Assembly: GCA_963742875.1 (NCBI GenBank)
Contig: CAVUNO010000001.1
Span: 248,001 to 312,000, forward strand
Source of the DNA: Bog-532 sp963742875
Lineage (GTDB): Bacteria > Actinomycetota > Actinomycetes > Streptosporangiales > Streptosporangiaceae
Reading direction: 5' to 3'
Length of the DNA: 64,000 bases
Part shown: in pieces, positions 32,778 to 41,932 of the stretch
How the letters are laid out: each line of letters starts with the position of its first letter
Numbering within the stretch: position 1 is the stretch's first letter
Program-made: the position numbers and the translations under genes
The notes under the pieces: model-generated
What the model was told of the DNA's origin: nothing
What the model saw: the letters and a program-made list of their open reading frames with translations, nothing else
Databases searched by the model: none

Positions 32778-33353
32778 GTGCGCGCACTCATCGTCGTGGA
32801 CGTCCAGAACGATTTTTGTGAGGGCGGCTCATTGGCCGTGCCGGGCGGCGCCTACGTGGCCCGCTCGATCAGCAAGCTGCTGGCCACCAGCGACAGCAAG
32901 TACGCGCACGTGGTCGCCACCCAGGACCACCACATCGACCCGGGTGACCACTTCTCCGACCACCCGGACTACGCCCACTCCTGGCCGCCGCACTGCGTCG
33001 CGGGAACGCCGGGCGCGGAGTTCCATCCCGACCTGGACACCCGGCGGGTGGAGGCGGTCTTCCGCACGGGCGCGTATAGCGCCGGCTACAGCGGATTCGA
33101 GGGCACCGACGACACCGGCACGCCGCTGGGTGACTGGCTGCGCGAGCGCGGTGTCACCGAACTCGACGTGGTCGGGATCGCCACCGATCACTGCGTGCGC
33201 GCGACGGCGGCGGACGGAGCCGACGGCGGGTTCGCCACGCGCGTCCTGCTGGGCCTCACCGCCGGGGTTGCCCCCGACAGCACGGCCCGCGCCCTCACCG
33301 AAATGCGCGATGCCGGCGTCGAGCTCTGCGGGACGCCGGTCCTTCTGTCGTAG
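32778..33353 (+). CDS. Isochorismatase-fold amidase, PncA-like, catalytic Lys replaced
   Basis: Resembles pyrazinamidase/nicotinamidase, which hydrolyses nicotinamide to nicotinate. 191 aa. The catalytic Asp lies in LIVVDVQNDFCEGG; metal ligands lie in ATQDHHIDPGDHFSDHPDY; the nucleophile Cys lies in GIATDHCVRATA. The position of the catalytic lysine (VFYKGAY in M. tuberculosis) reads VFRTGAY, so the Asp-Lys-Cys triad is incomplete. Everything else fits PncA, including AGYSGFEG. Activity is therefore uncertain. GTG start at 32778, divergent from the methyltransferase. Confidence 0.88.
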   Translation: MRALIVVDVQNDFCEGGSLAVPGGAYVARSISKLLATSDSKYAHVVATQDHHIDPGDHFSDHPDYAHSWPPHCVAGTPGAEFHPDLDTRRVEAVFRTGAYSAGYSGFEGTDDTGTPLGDWLRERGVTELDVVGIATDHCVRATAADGADGGFATRVLLGLTAGVAPDSTARALTEMRDAGVELCGTPVLLS

Positions 33354-33406
33354 GGCAACGAACTCCCGCACACTGCCTGCTATCTAGCCGGGTGGCTGAC
33401 CGGACC

Positions 33407-34954
33407 TCAGTCCACGCAGGGGATTCCTTTTTGGGCACCGACGGCGCCGCCCTGCGGGCCAGAGGTGGGAATGATCGGCGACGGGGAACTGGACGCGGTG
33501 GACCCGCTGGCCGGGGCCGCACTGACGGTCGGTGCGGTGGTGGTGCCCGCGCCGAGCATGACCTCGACATGGTTCGCAGCCACAGATGCGCTGGCTGCGG
33601 ACGTGACACCGAACGCCGAGGCGATGCGGCTGGCGTTGGCCGCCTCGCCCGTCCCGTAGCGGACCTCGGTCGTGCTGAGGGGGATCGTATTCCCCACCTG
33701 CCCGGCCTTGAAGCCGGCCTGGACCATGGCCTGGGAGACACGCGAGGCGAGGCCGGGCGTACCCCCGCCGTTGAGCACGTCCACGGTCGTGGCCTCGGCC
33801 GGAGTACCGGGCTGCGGCTGCGTCCGGGGCGCGGCCGGTGCGGCAGGCTTCGGGTAGAACGTGGACTGGACGATGTTCTTGATGGTGGCAGGGCTAACCA
33901 CGTTCGCGTCCTGGCCATCGATCGTGGCGTAGCCCTGGATGGGCAGCGTGTGGAAGACCAGGTTCCCGCCGGTCAGGCTCTGCATCTGCGAAGCGAAGTC
34001 CAGCAGGTTCCAGTCGGAGTCGGTGATGACGTACTGCTCGGCCACCGACAGCAGCGCCTCGACCTTGGTCAGGTCGCCGATCACTCCATGGGCGCGCAAC
34101 TGCTGCATGACCGCGTCGAGGAAGGCCTGCTGACGGTGGGTCCGGCCCAGGTCGCCGTTGGGCAGCCCATCCCGCTGGCGGACGAACGCCAGCGCCTGCG
34201 CGCCGTCCAGGTGCTGGTATCCGGCGGGGAAGTTCGCGCCGGAGTTGGCGTCCTTGACCGGGTGCTTGAGGCAGACCTCCACACCGCCGAGCACGCTGGC
34301 CAGCTCGTAGAACCCGTCCAGGTTCACCTCGGCGAAGTGATCGATGTGCACGCCGGTGAGCTGCTCCACCGTGTCCACCGCGGCCTTGCGGCCGGCCTCG
34401 TTGCCCTGGAACGCGAGCTGGTCCTGGCTGATGCCCGGGTTCTGCGCCTTCAGCTGCTGCTGCTCGTAGAACATGCTGACGCCGTAAGCCTGGTCGATCT
34501 TGCCCTGCTGCTGGGAGCCGACGGTCCCGGCGAAGTTGACCCAGTCGTCGCGGGGGATGGAGAAGCCGACCGCCTTCTTCCCGCCCGCCGGGATGTGCAG
34601 CAGGATCAGCGTGTTGGTGTCGTTGCCGCCGACGCCGTCGGCCACACCCTGGGCGCTGCCGGCGTGCAGGGCGTGGAGGATGTTGCTGGGCAGGATATTG
34701 CCGCTCCAGTCGCGGCGGCTCTCCAGGCCCATCAGCAGGATGTTCTGTGCGCCGCTGGAGGGGCCGCCGGCGATCGCGTGCGAGGAGCCGATGCTGCTCA
34801 CGTCGCGTACGACGAAGTAGGAAAAGCCGCTGACGGCCAGCACGAGCGCAGAAAAGACGCAGGTCAGCAGGTATCCCGCGGTATGCGTGAAACCGCGCGC
34901 CGGGGCACCCGTACGCGCTTTAAGCACTGGCCGCCCCCGTAGCCGGCTCACCAT
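33407..34954 (-). CDS. LytR-CpsA-Psr (LCP) family transferase with LytR_C domain
   Basis: Attaches teichoic-acid or arabinogalactan-type polymers to peptidoglycan. 515 aa. A membrane anchor spans residues 28-50 (GYLLTCVFSALVLAVSGF). The LCP domain follows at about 70-300, with the conserved NDTNTLILLHI, SIPRDDWVN, LDGAQALAFVRQRDGLPNGD and GRTHRQQAFL carrying the arginines and aspartates that bind the pyrophosphate. A LytR_C domain sits at about 380-475 (VDVLNGGGTPGLASRV), and a Ser/Pro-rich tail ends in CVD. Confidence 0.94.
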   Translation of the reverse strand: MVSRLRGRPVLKARTGAPARGFTHTAGYLLTCVFSALVLAVSGFSYFVVRDVSSIGSSHAIAGGPSSGAQNILLMGLESRRDWSGNILPSNILHALHAGSAQGVADGVGGNDTNTLILLHIPAGGKKAVGFSIPRDDWVNFAGTVGSQQQGKIDQAYGVSMFYEQQQLKAQNPGISQDQLAFQGNEAGRKAAVDTVEQLTGVHIDHFAEVNLDGFYELASVLGGVEVCLKHPVKDANSGANFPAGYQHLDGAQALAFVRQRDGLPNGDLGRTHRQQAFLDAVMQQLRAHGVIGDLTKVEALLSVAEQYVITDSDWNLLDFASQMQSLTGGNLVFHTLPIQGYATIDGQDANVVSPATIKNIVQSTFYPKPAAPAAPRTQPQPGTPAEATTVDVLNGGGTPGLASRVSQAMVQAGFKAGQVGNTIPLSTTEVRYGTGEAANASRIASAFGVTSAASASVAANHVEVMLGAGTTTAPTVSAAPASGSTASSSPSPIIPTSGPQGGAVGAQKGIPCVD

Positions 34955-35039
34955 CCATGCCGCGAAGACTACCGGGGCACGGTTGTTATTTATGGGACGC
35001 GCGTGTTATTGATCGGCAACGGCTAACATTTGGGTGCAG

Positions 35040-36569
35040 ATGACCGAGCCACGATGGCACGATGCGGATCCGCGCCCGCCGTTTGGCGGCACGCCCGGGT
35101 CCAATTCCTGGCCGACCCGACGCGCCCGTGACAGCGGGGCGTCTCCACGGGATCCCTTCTCTCCGCGCCCGGACGCTGCTCCCGGATCCTTCGGGCAGGA
35201 CCGCGGATCGTCCCGGTGGCCCCGCGACGGCGGCCTCTCCCGTCCCGATCCCGAGCCTTACTCTCCCCGTCCGTACCGGCCCGCTGCGGGCCCCGCCTTC
35301 TACCCGGCTGAGCCGGGCTCACGGCCGCGCGGTCCCGACCGGGGCCGCTGGGACGTGGGCCGGCGTGAGACGGGCCGCCGTGACGTGGGCTGGCCCGCCG
35401 CTGAGCCCGATGACCGGGTCCGCCGTGACGTGGGCTGGCCCGCCGCTGAGCCCGATGACCGGGTCCGCCGTGACGTGGGCTGGCCCGCCGCTGAGCCCGA
35501 TGACCGGGTCCGCCGTGACGTGGGCTGGCCCGCCGCTGAACCCGATGACCGCGTCGGGCGCGACCCGGGCAGCCGCGACCGGGGCCTCCGTAATCCAGGT
35601 ACCCGCGAGCCGGGCACGCGCGATCGGGGCCGGGGTGTACCAGACGCCTACGGCCGGGACCTGCGCACCCAGGCGCAGCGGCAGGCCGGCTGGCCCCGCC
35701 CGCGCTCCCGTGACTGGGACCAGGCCAGGATGGAGCAGATCGAGCTACGGCAGCGAGGGTCACGGCAGCGAGGGTCACGGCAGGGCGGACCGGGGCGAGC
35801 CAGCCCAGGCCGCCGGCGACGGTCTTCGGCGGCCGGGCCGTCGTGGCGGTGGGGCGAGCTATCGGGCGGGCGCGGGACGCTGATCGTGCTCGCTGCGGCG
35901 GTCCTCGGTACGGGCGTTACCGCAGCGATGCACCACGATCCCGGCTACCTGCTCGGGGGCGCGGTCATCGCAGGGACGTTCGTCGCGGCCTTGGCCGTCC
36001 GGCGAGAGGCCGTCTACCAGCTCATTCCGGTCCCAGCCCTGGCCTACCTGGTGGGCGCGCTGACCGTCGGCCTTATGCACGAGCAGAGCGTTGCGCCGTC
36101 CCGTACGGGGCTCGCCGTCAGCGCGACGCAGTGGGTCGCGGGCGGGTTCCTCACGATGGCCGCCGCCACCGCGGTCGCGGCGGCGATCACCGTCATCCGC
36201 TGGCTGATGAACAGGCACGCTGGCGCATCCGGAACGCCGCCGCGGCCCGAGCCGCTGGCCGCGGACCGGCTCGCGTCGCGGAGCGGGTCACCCTCCGGTC
36301 CCGAGGCGGATCCGTGGGTCGCGCCCCGGCCCAGGCCATTGCCGCAGCCCACGACCGCGCCACGCCCCGAACCGTCTTTCCGGCCCCGGCCCGAGGAGCC
36401 CGCGCCGCGCGGCAGGGGGGCGTCCCGGCGTGAGCCTCCCCCACCGGCGGACCCATATTCGCGGCGCCGGTCAGCGCCCTGGCCGGAGCCTCCCTCGCGG
36501 CCCGGGCCGCCGTCCCTTGGCACGCCGCGCGATTTAATGCCGACGAGCCGACCCGGGGGGTGGCTCTGA
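35040..36569 (+). CDS. DUF6542 membrane protein with long repeat-rich N-terminus
   Basis: About 509 aa. Residues 1-270 are hydrophilic, rich in Arg/Pro/Gly, and include four copies of a 15-residue unit (RDVGWPAAEPDDRVR). Four membrane segments follow (LIVLAAAVLGTGVTAAM, YLLGGAVIAGTFVAALAV, PVPALAYLVGALTVGLM, VAGGFLTMAAATAVAAA), matching the DUF6542 domain. The C-terminal 125 residues are again Pro/Arg-rich. Function unknown. GTG at 35034 or ATG at 35040 could both start it. Divergent from the LCP gene. Confidence 0.75.
   Translation: MTEPRWHDADPRPPFGGTPGSNSWPTRRARDSGASPRDPFSPRPDAAPGSFGQDRGSSRWPRDGGLSRPDPEPYSPRPYRPAAGPAFYPAEPGSRPRGPDRGRWDVGRRETGRRDVGWPAAEPDDRVRRDVGWPAAEPDDRVRRDVGWPAAEPDDRVRRDVGWPAAEPDDRVGRDPGSRDRGLRNPGTREPGTRDRGRGVPDAYGRDLRTQAQRQAGWPRPRSRDWDQARMEQIELRQRGSRQRGSRQGGPGRASPGRRRRSSAAGPSWRWGELSGGRGTLIVLAAAVLGTGVTAAMHHDPGYLLGGAVIAGTFVAALAVRREAVYQLIPVPALAYLVGALTVGLMHEQSVAPSRTGLAVSATQWVAGGFLTMAAATAVAAAITVIRWLMNRHAGASGTPPRPEPLAADRLASRSGSPSGPEADPWVAPRPRPLPQPTTAPRPEPSFRPRPEEPAPRGRGASRREPPPPADPYSRRRSAPWPEPPSRPGPPSLGTPRDLMPTSRPGGWL
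35391..35571. repeat. 45-bp tandem repeat, four copies, in the DUF6542 gene
   Basis: Four copies of a 45-bp unit, about 35391-35571, with only a few substitutions in the last copy. Frame is kept, giving four RDVGWPAAEPDDRV blocks in the cytoplasmic N-terminal arm. Confidence 0.9.
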
Positions 36570-36745
36570 TCTGGGTCACTACCCAGCGGGCCGCGTCTAG
36601 GGCCGGCCCTAATCCGGCATCAGCACCTCAGCGGGGCCCCGGGCGAGCGCTTTTCCCGGGATCACCACCGGCGGATCGCCTGGAGGGGCCCTTATCCGGT
36701 GTCAGCAGCGCAGCGGGGCCGCCTGGGCGCGCGGGTATCCCGGGG
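36570..36745. other. Intergenic gap with a 27-bp direct repeat
   Basis: The convergent gap between the DUF6542 gene and the helicase gene contains two imperfect copies of ATCCGGYRTCAGCASC followed by CAGCGGGGCC, about 80 nt apart (near 36611 and 36694). No gene is seen; possible relic of a repeat or a terminator region. Confidence 0.5.
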
Positions 36746-38647
36746 TCAGCGGCGGGCCGCCGCCCAGGTACGGATCATGTCGATGCGCGCGCGGATCTGG
36801 TCCGCGGTCGCCTGCGGCAGCGGCGGGCCGCCGCACGCCCGCCGCAGATCGGCGTGGATGACGCCGTGCGGCTGCCCGGTCCGGTGATTCCACGCCGCGA
36901 CGAGGCCGTTCAGTTCCTTGCGCAAGGCGGCCAGCACCTCGCGGCTGACGGGGGGCGCCGGGTCGGCGGGGGCGTTCGGCCCGGGACCCGCGAGGCCAGG
37001 CCCGGAAACGAACGAACCCGGCCCGGGAACCACCGAACCTGACCCGCCAAACGCAGAGGCTGGCCCGGGACCCACCGGACCCGGCCCGGGGAACACGGCC
37101 GTCCCGGGAGCGCCGCCCCGGTCTCCGGTGGCCCGCGAGCGCGTCTTGAGTTGGTCCGCCTGGCGTTTGCGGAGCAGGTGGGCCACCTGCTCCGGTTCGA
37201 GAAGCCCGGGCAGGCCCAGGAAGTCCTCCTCCTCCGGAGAACCCGGGGCGGTGGCCGTACCGAACTCGCCCCCGTCGTAGAGCACCCGGTCAAAGTGCGC
37301 CGATGCGTGGAGCACCTCAATGGGCGGGGCCAGCAGATCGTCGGGGGTGTCCCGCTGCCGCTGGGCCTCGGCGAACTCCTGTTCCTCAGGCGCCTCCGTT
37401 GGACGGCCCAGCACGTGGTCCCGTTCGGCCTCGAGTTCGGCGGCGTAGGTGAGCAGGACCGGAACCGACGGCACAAACACCGACGCGGTCTCGCCGCGGC
37501 GGCGGACGCGGACGAACCGCCCGACGGCCTGCGCGAAGAACAGCGCGGTGCTGACGCTGGTCGCGTAGACCCCCACCGCCAGCCGGGGGATGTCCACGCC
37601 TTCGGACACCATCCGGACCGCGACCATCCAGCGGTCGTCGGAGGCGGCGAACGCGGCGATCTTGCGGCTGGCCGATGGGTCGTCGGACAGGACGACCATC
37701 GGACGCTTCCCGGTGATCCCGCGCAGCAGCGCCGCGTAGGCGCGCGCGTCCTCATGGTCGCCCGCGATCACCAGACCGGCCGCGTCGGCCATGCCGCGGC
37801 GCACCTCGGTGAGCCGCTTGTCGGCCGCTTCGAGCACCCGGATGACCCACTCACCGGCCGGGTCGAGCGCGGTCCGCCACGCCTGCGCGATCTGTTCCCT
37901 GGTCATCGGGGTGCCGAGGGTGGCGGTGATCTCATCACCCGCCCGGGTCCGCCAGCTCATCTCGCCCGAGTACGCCAGGAAGATCACCGGCCGGACGACC
38001 CCGTCCTCCAGGGCGTTCCCGTACCCGTAGACGTAATCGGAGGAGCTCCGCCGGGACCCGTCCAGCTGCTCGCCGTAGCTGACGAAGGGGATCGGGTTGG
38101 TGTCGCTGCGGAACGGCGTACCGGTCAGCGCGAGCCGGCGCCGGGCCGGGTCGAACGCCTCCCGGACGGCGTCGCCCCACGATAGGGCATCACCGGCGTG
38201 GTGGATCTCGTCGAAGATGACCAGCATGCGCCGGCCCTCGGTGCGCTGCCGGTGCAGCGCGGGGTGCGCCGCCACCTGCGCGTACGTGACGGCAACGCCG
38301 ACGAAGTCGGCCGACGCCCGGCCCTGGGAGTTGCGGTAGGAGGAGTCGAGCGAGATGCCGAACCGCAAGGCCGCACTGGCCCACTGGTGCTTGAGGTGCT
38401 CGGTGGGCGTCACGACCGTGATGGCGGCGACTTCCCGGCGCGCGAGCAGTTCGGCCGCGATGGTCAGCGCGTAGGCGGTCTTGCCGGCCCCGGGCGTCGC
38501 GTTGAGCAGGAAATCCCGCCGGGGTATCCGGAAATACTCGGCGCAGGCCTCGCGCTGCCACGTCCGCAGGGAGCCAAGCAGATCCTGCCGAACGAGAACA
38601 TGGTGACCCTCGCTACCTGATGGCAGCGTCAGTTCGCGGTCACTCAC
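36746..38647 (-). CDS. DEAD/DEAH-box superfamily 2 helicase
   Basis: 633 aa, SF2 helicase core of the type found as a stand-alone actinobacterial gene beside DUF3039. Q-like entry SLRTWQREACAEYF, Walker A LLNATPGAGKTAYAL, Walker B VIFDEIHHAG, motif III-like LALTGTPFRSD, then C-lobe VRMVSEGVDIPRLAVG and arginine-finger motif AQAVGRFVRVRRRG. A 65-residue Gly-Pro linker (GPGPVGPGPASAFGG and similar) separates it from a small C-terminal helical domain (LRKELNGLVAAWNHRTGQPH). Likely DNA repair or nucleic-acid remodelling; partner unknown. Confidence 0.88.
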   Translation of the reverse strand: MSDRELTLPSGSEGHHVLVRQDLLGSLRTWQREACAEYFRIPRRDFLLNATPGAGKTAYALTIAAELLARREVAAITVVTPTEHLKHQWASAALRFGISLDSSYRNSQGRASADFVGVAVTYAQVAAHPALHRQRTEGRRMLVIFDEIHHAGDALSWGDAVREAFDPARRRLALTGTPFRSDTNPIPFVSYGEQLDGSRRSSSDYVYGYGNALEDGVVRPVIFLAYSGEMSWRTRAGDEITATLGTPMTREQIAQAWRTALDPAGEWVIRVLEAADKRLTEVRRGMADAAGLVIAGDHEDARAYAALLRGITGKRPMVVLSDDPSASRKIAAFAASDDRWMVAVRMVSEGVDIPRLAVGVYATSVSTALFFAQAVGRFVRVRRRGETASVFVPSVPVLLTYAAELEAERDHVLGRPTEAPEEQEFAEAQRQRDTPDDLLAPPIEVLHASAHFDRVLYDGGEFGTATAPGSPEEEDFLGLPGLLEPEQVAHLLRKRQADQLKTRSRATGDRGGAPGTAVFPGPGPVGPGPASAFGGSGSVVPGPGSFVSGPGLAGPGPNAPADPAPPVSREVLAALRKELNGLVAAWNHRTGQPHGVIHADLRRACGGPPLPQATADQIRARIDMIRTWAAARR

Positions 38648-38708
38648 CGTGTCTTAGGGGAGGCTCGGGTGGGGCGGGGATGGCCGGCCATTACGCGCGG
38701 GCAGAGAC

Positions 38709-38972
38709 TCACTCGCCGCCTTCGGGGAGCGACTCGTAGATCTCCTTGCACTCCGGGCAGACCGGGAAACGCTTGGGGTCCCGGCTCGGCACCCAGACTT
38801 TGCCGCACAGCGCGACCACCGGATCCCCCGTCACCGCGCTTTCGACGATCTTGCTTTTGTCGACATAGTGGGCGAACCGCTCGTGGTCCCCGTCGCCGTG
38901 GGAAAGATCCGGCCGGACATCGGTCTCGGAGCGGATGCCGCTGTCGGGAAGAACCTCGGTCTCGGTGCTCAT
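38709..38972 (-). CDS. DUF3039 zinc-ribbon-like small protein
   Basis: 87 aa, near-universal in actinobacteria. Acidic N-terminus, then the conserved HERFAHYVDKSKIVESAV, ALCGKVWVPSRDPKRFPVCP and CPECKEIYESLP. One Cys in ALCG and the CPEC pair look like metal ligands. It commonly neighbours the helicase downstream and YqgE upstream, as here. Function unknown. Confidence 0.92.
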   Translation of the reverse strand: MSTETEVLPDSGIRSETDVRPDLSHGDGDHERFAHYVDKSKIVESAVTGDPVVALCGKVWVPSRDPKRFPVCPECKEIYESLPEGGE

Positions 38973-39008
38973 GTACCCGAGTTTAGGGCCGGCCCGGGGC
39001 AGACGGCT

Positions 39009-39593
39009 TCAGTTCAGGCCCGGGTCATCGGGAAAGGTGGCCGTGAACGCCATCTCGCCGCCCTGCCGGCGCAGCACCGCGGACCACAGGCCCTCCGGCT
39101 CGCCCGCGAAGGCGTCCGCCGGCTCGCCCGAGATCACGTACCAGGCGCCCTCGTCGATCTCGGCTTTCAGCTGGCCGGGAGCCCAGCCCGCGTAGCCCGC
39201 GTACACCCGGAGCCGGTTGATGACCGGCGCGAGCAGGTCCGGGGGCGCGTCGAGATCGACGAGCCCGAGGCGCGACATGGCCGCGGTACTGGCCAGGGAG
39301 TGCCAGCCGAGCGGCTCGGCGTCGCCGGGGACGAGCGCGATCGCCAGCGCGCTGCTGGGGGCCACCGGGCCGCCCCTGAATACCACCGAAGGCCCCGTCA
39401 CGAGCTCCGACCAGGGTTCGAGCACCCGGCCTACGGGGACATCGGTGGGCCGGTTGAGCACGACGCCCAGGGTCCCCTCATTTGGCTCGTGCTCGACGAC
39501 GAGGACCACGGTGCGGCGGAAGTTCGGATCGGCGAGCACCGGCGTGGCGACGAGCAGGCAGCCGGTCAGGCTCTCCGTGGCCATTTCGTTCAT
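39009..39593 (-). CDS. YqgE/AlgH family protein
   Basis: 194 aa, UPF0301 family. Landmarks are LTGCLLVATPVLADPNFRRT, VVLVVEHEPNEGTLGVVLNR, VFRGGPVAPSSALAI and RVYAGYAGWAPGQLKAEID. Biochemical role unresolved. It begins 7 nt after the malic-enzyme stop, so the two are probably one leftward transcript. Confidence 0.93.
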   Translation of the reverse strand: MNEMATESLTGCLLVATPVLADPNFRRTVVLVVEHEPNEGTLGVVLNRPTDVPVGRVLEPWSELVTGPSVVFRGGPVAPSSALAIALVPGDAEPLGWHSLASTAAMSRLGLVDLDAPPDLLAPVINRLRVYAGYAGWAPGQLKAEIDEGAWYVISGEPADAFAGEPEGLWSAVLRRQGGEMAFTATFPDDPGLN

Positions 39594-39600
39594 GTGCCCA

Positions 39601-41034
39601 TCATCGTTCCTGCCTAACGGTTTCGTCTGGCCGGGCCTGGTGCTGGCCTGACGCGGCCGCGCGGACCGCGGCGGCCACGGCCGCCGCCACGTCCGGGTGG
39701 AAGACGGACGGGATGATGTAGTTCGGCCCGAGCTCGTCGGCGGTCACCACGTCGGCGAGGGCGCGGGCCGCGGCCACGAGCATGCCGTCGGTGATCGTCC
39801 GGCTCTGCGCGTCCAGCAGGCCGCGGAAGACGCCCGGGAAGGCGAGCACGTTGTTGATCTGGTTCGGGTAGTCGCTGCGCCCGGTGGCGATCACGGCCGC
39901 GTGCTCCCGCGCCTCATCCGGGTCGACCTCGGGCTCCGGGTTAGCCAGCGCGAAGACGATGGCGTCATCCTTCATGGCCGCGACGTCGCTGCCGCGGAGG
40001 ATCCCGGGCGCCGACACGCCGATGAAAACGTCCGCGTCGACGATGGCCCCGGCCAGGCCGCCCGTGTAGCAGGCGGAGTTCGTGTTCTCGGCGATCCAGC
40101 GGAGGTTCTCGTTCGCCTCCAGGCCGGCCCGGCCGCGGTGCACCGCGCCCTGGTCGTCGCAGACGCAGAGGTCCTTGGCCCCCGCCGCGACCAGCAGCCG
40201 CAGCACCGCGGTCCCGGCGGCGCCGGCCCCGGCCATCGCTATGCGGACGGCGCGGAGGTCCTTGCCCACCACGCGCAGCGCGTTGGTCAGTGCGGCCATG
40301 ACCACGATGGCCGTGCCGTGCTGGTCGTCGTGGAAGACCGGGATGTCCAGCAGGCCGCGCAGCCTGCTCTCGACCTCGAAGCACCGGGGCGCGCTGATGT
40401 CCTCCAGGTTGATGCCGCCGAAACCCGGCGCGATGGCCTGCACCGTCCGGACGATCTCGTCGGTGTCCTGGGTGTCCAGGCAGATCGGCCAGGCGTCGAT
40501 GCCGGCGAACCGCTTGAACAGCGCGGCCTTGCCTTCCATTACCGGCAGCGCGGCGTAGGGGCCGATGTTGCCGAGCCCGAGGACCGCGGAGCCATCGGTG
40601 ACGACCGCGACACTGTTGCGCTTGATGGTGAGGCGGCGGACGTCATCGGGGTTGGTGGCGATCGCCAGCGACACCCGCGCCACCCCGGGTGTATACGCCA
40701 TGGACAGCTCGTCGCGGGTGCGCAACGGAACCTTCGAGCGCATCTCGATCTTGCCGCCGAGGTGCAGCAGGAATGTCCGGTCGCTGATCTTGTGCACCGC
40801 GACGTCGGGCAGCGACGAAAGTTCGGCGACGATCGCCTCGGCGTGTGCGGTGTCCCGCGCGGCGCACGTCACGTCCACGCGGAGGCGCTCGTGCCCGGCG
40901 GCGTTGACGTCCAGGGCGGTAACCACACCGCCCGTGTGCTCCACGGCACGGGTGATCTCGCTGACGGCGCGCCCGCGCGAGCCGACCTCCAGACGCATGG
41001 TCATGGAATACGAGACGCTCGGCGCCATGGCCAT
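39601..41034 (-). CDS. NAD(P)-dependent malic enzyme with N-terminal ACT-like domain
   Basis: Oxidative decarboxylation of malate to pyruvate. 477 aa. Residues 10-85 form an ACT-type regulatory domain (SMTMRLEVGSRGRAVSEITR), typical of the bacterial two-domain form. The catalytic part shows ELSMAYTPGVARVSLAI, VAVVTDGSAVLGLGNIGP, ISAPRCFEVE, PVFHDDQHGTAIVVMAAL, the Rossmann motif AGAGAAGTAVLRLL and FALANPEPEVDPDEA. NAD or NADP preference cannot be told from sequence inspection. Confidence 0.95.
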   Translation of the reverse strand: MAMAPSVSYSMTMRLEVGSRGRAVSEITRAVEHTGGVVTALDVNAAGHERLRVDVTCAARDTAHAEAIVAELSSLPDVAVHKISDRTFLLHLGGKIEMRSKVPLRTRDELSMAYTPGVARVSLAIATNPDDVRRLTIKRNSVAVVTDGSAVLGLGNIGPYAALPVMEGKAALFKRFAGIDAWPICLDTQDTDEIVRTVQAIAPGFGGINLEDISAPRCFEVESRLRGLLDIPVFHDDQHGTAIVVMAALTNALRVVGKDLRAVRIAMAGAGAAGTAVLRLLVAAGAKDLCVCDDQGAVHRGRAGLEANENLRWIAENTNSACYTGGLAGAIVDADVFIGVSAPGILRGSDVAAMKDDAIVFALANPEPEVDPDEAREHAAVIATGRSDYPNQINNVLAFPGVFRGLLDAQSRTITDGMLVAAARALADVVTADELGPNYIIPSVFHPDVAAAVAAAVRAAASGQHQARPDETVRQER

Positions 41035-41281
41035 AATGCTTCCGCCTTCCCTGGCACGACCGGGTTCGTCACCGCCGGCCGCTCACGCGGCTCCGGGAGG
41101 GCACGCGTCCGCTCGCTGGTTAACTGAGCCTCACCGGTTCTGACTGAACAGACCCTAGCTGCGCCTTCATACGCTGCGTGGCCGATCGCACCGCCCGGGG
41201 TCAAGGTTACGACGACCGCCGAACCCTCGTGGCGGCGCTGATCCGTGCCTAAGGGCGGCCGCTAGCGCGTACTCTGCAAGA

Positions 41282-41830
41282 ATGGCGCGGGAAACTGCGG
41301 TGAGCGACGCGATGGAGCCGCCACCGGCACACGCCGGCCACGTTCTGGCCGAGGCGGACAGCGTCGATGCGGACAGCCCGCTGAACGGTGTCCCCCCGGC
41401 AATTGACGCAACGCGCCTGCGGGTCGCCATCGCGCGGCTCTCCCGCCGGCTCCGCCACCACGAGCTGGCCGGGCTGACGCCCACCCAGCTGTCGGCGCTC
41501 GCCACGGTCGAGCAGCAGGGCCCGCTGCGGCTCGGTGACGTGGCCGCCGCGGAAGGGATCGCCCCCTCGACGCTGACCCGGATCGTGACCGCACTGGAAG
41601 AGTGCGCGTACGTCAAGCGGTGCGCGGTGCCGGGCGACGCCCGGGTCAGCACGCTGGCGATCACGCCGCGAGGTCACGAGGTGCTGGAACGAATCCGGCA
41701 CGAGAGCACGGCCATGCTCGCCGAAAGCCTGACCATGCTGCGGCCTGAGCAGATCGACGCACTGGCCCGGGCCCTGCCGGCACTTGAGCAGCTCGCGGAG
41801 GTCGACCCCCGCGAGACCCGTTCCCGCTAA
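41282..41830 (+). CDS. MarR-family transcriptional regulator
   Basis: 182 aa. A 40-residue acidic leader precedes the winged helix: LRVAIARLSRRLRHHELAGL, LTPTQLSALATVEQQGPLRL, IAPSTLTRIVTALEECAYVK and the wing AVPGDARVSTLAITPRGHEV. The ligand and targets are unknown. Its 247-nt upstream gap to the malic-enzyme gene (divergent) is a plausible operator location. Confidence 0.92.
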   Translation: MARETAVSDAMEPPPAHAGHVLAEADSVDADSPLNGVPPAIDATRLRVAIARLSRRLRHHELAGLTPTQLSALATVEQQGPLRLGDVAAAEGIAPSTLTRIVTALEECAYVKRCAVPGDARVSTLAITPRGHEVLERIRHESTAMLAESLTMLRPEQIDALARALPALEQLAEVDPRETRSR

Positions 41831-41932
41831 TCTCACCAGAGGAACTGACCAGCGTCCCCGTATAGCAGCACCTTCAAAGGAAGCCCGCAAAGGTACCGCT
41901 CCGCATACTGTGCTGCGTTTACAGCGGCCCGT

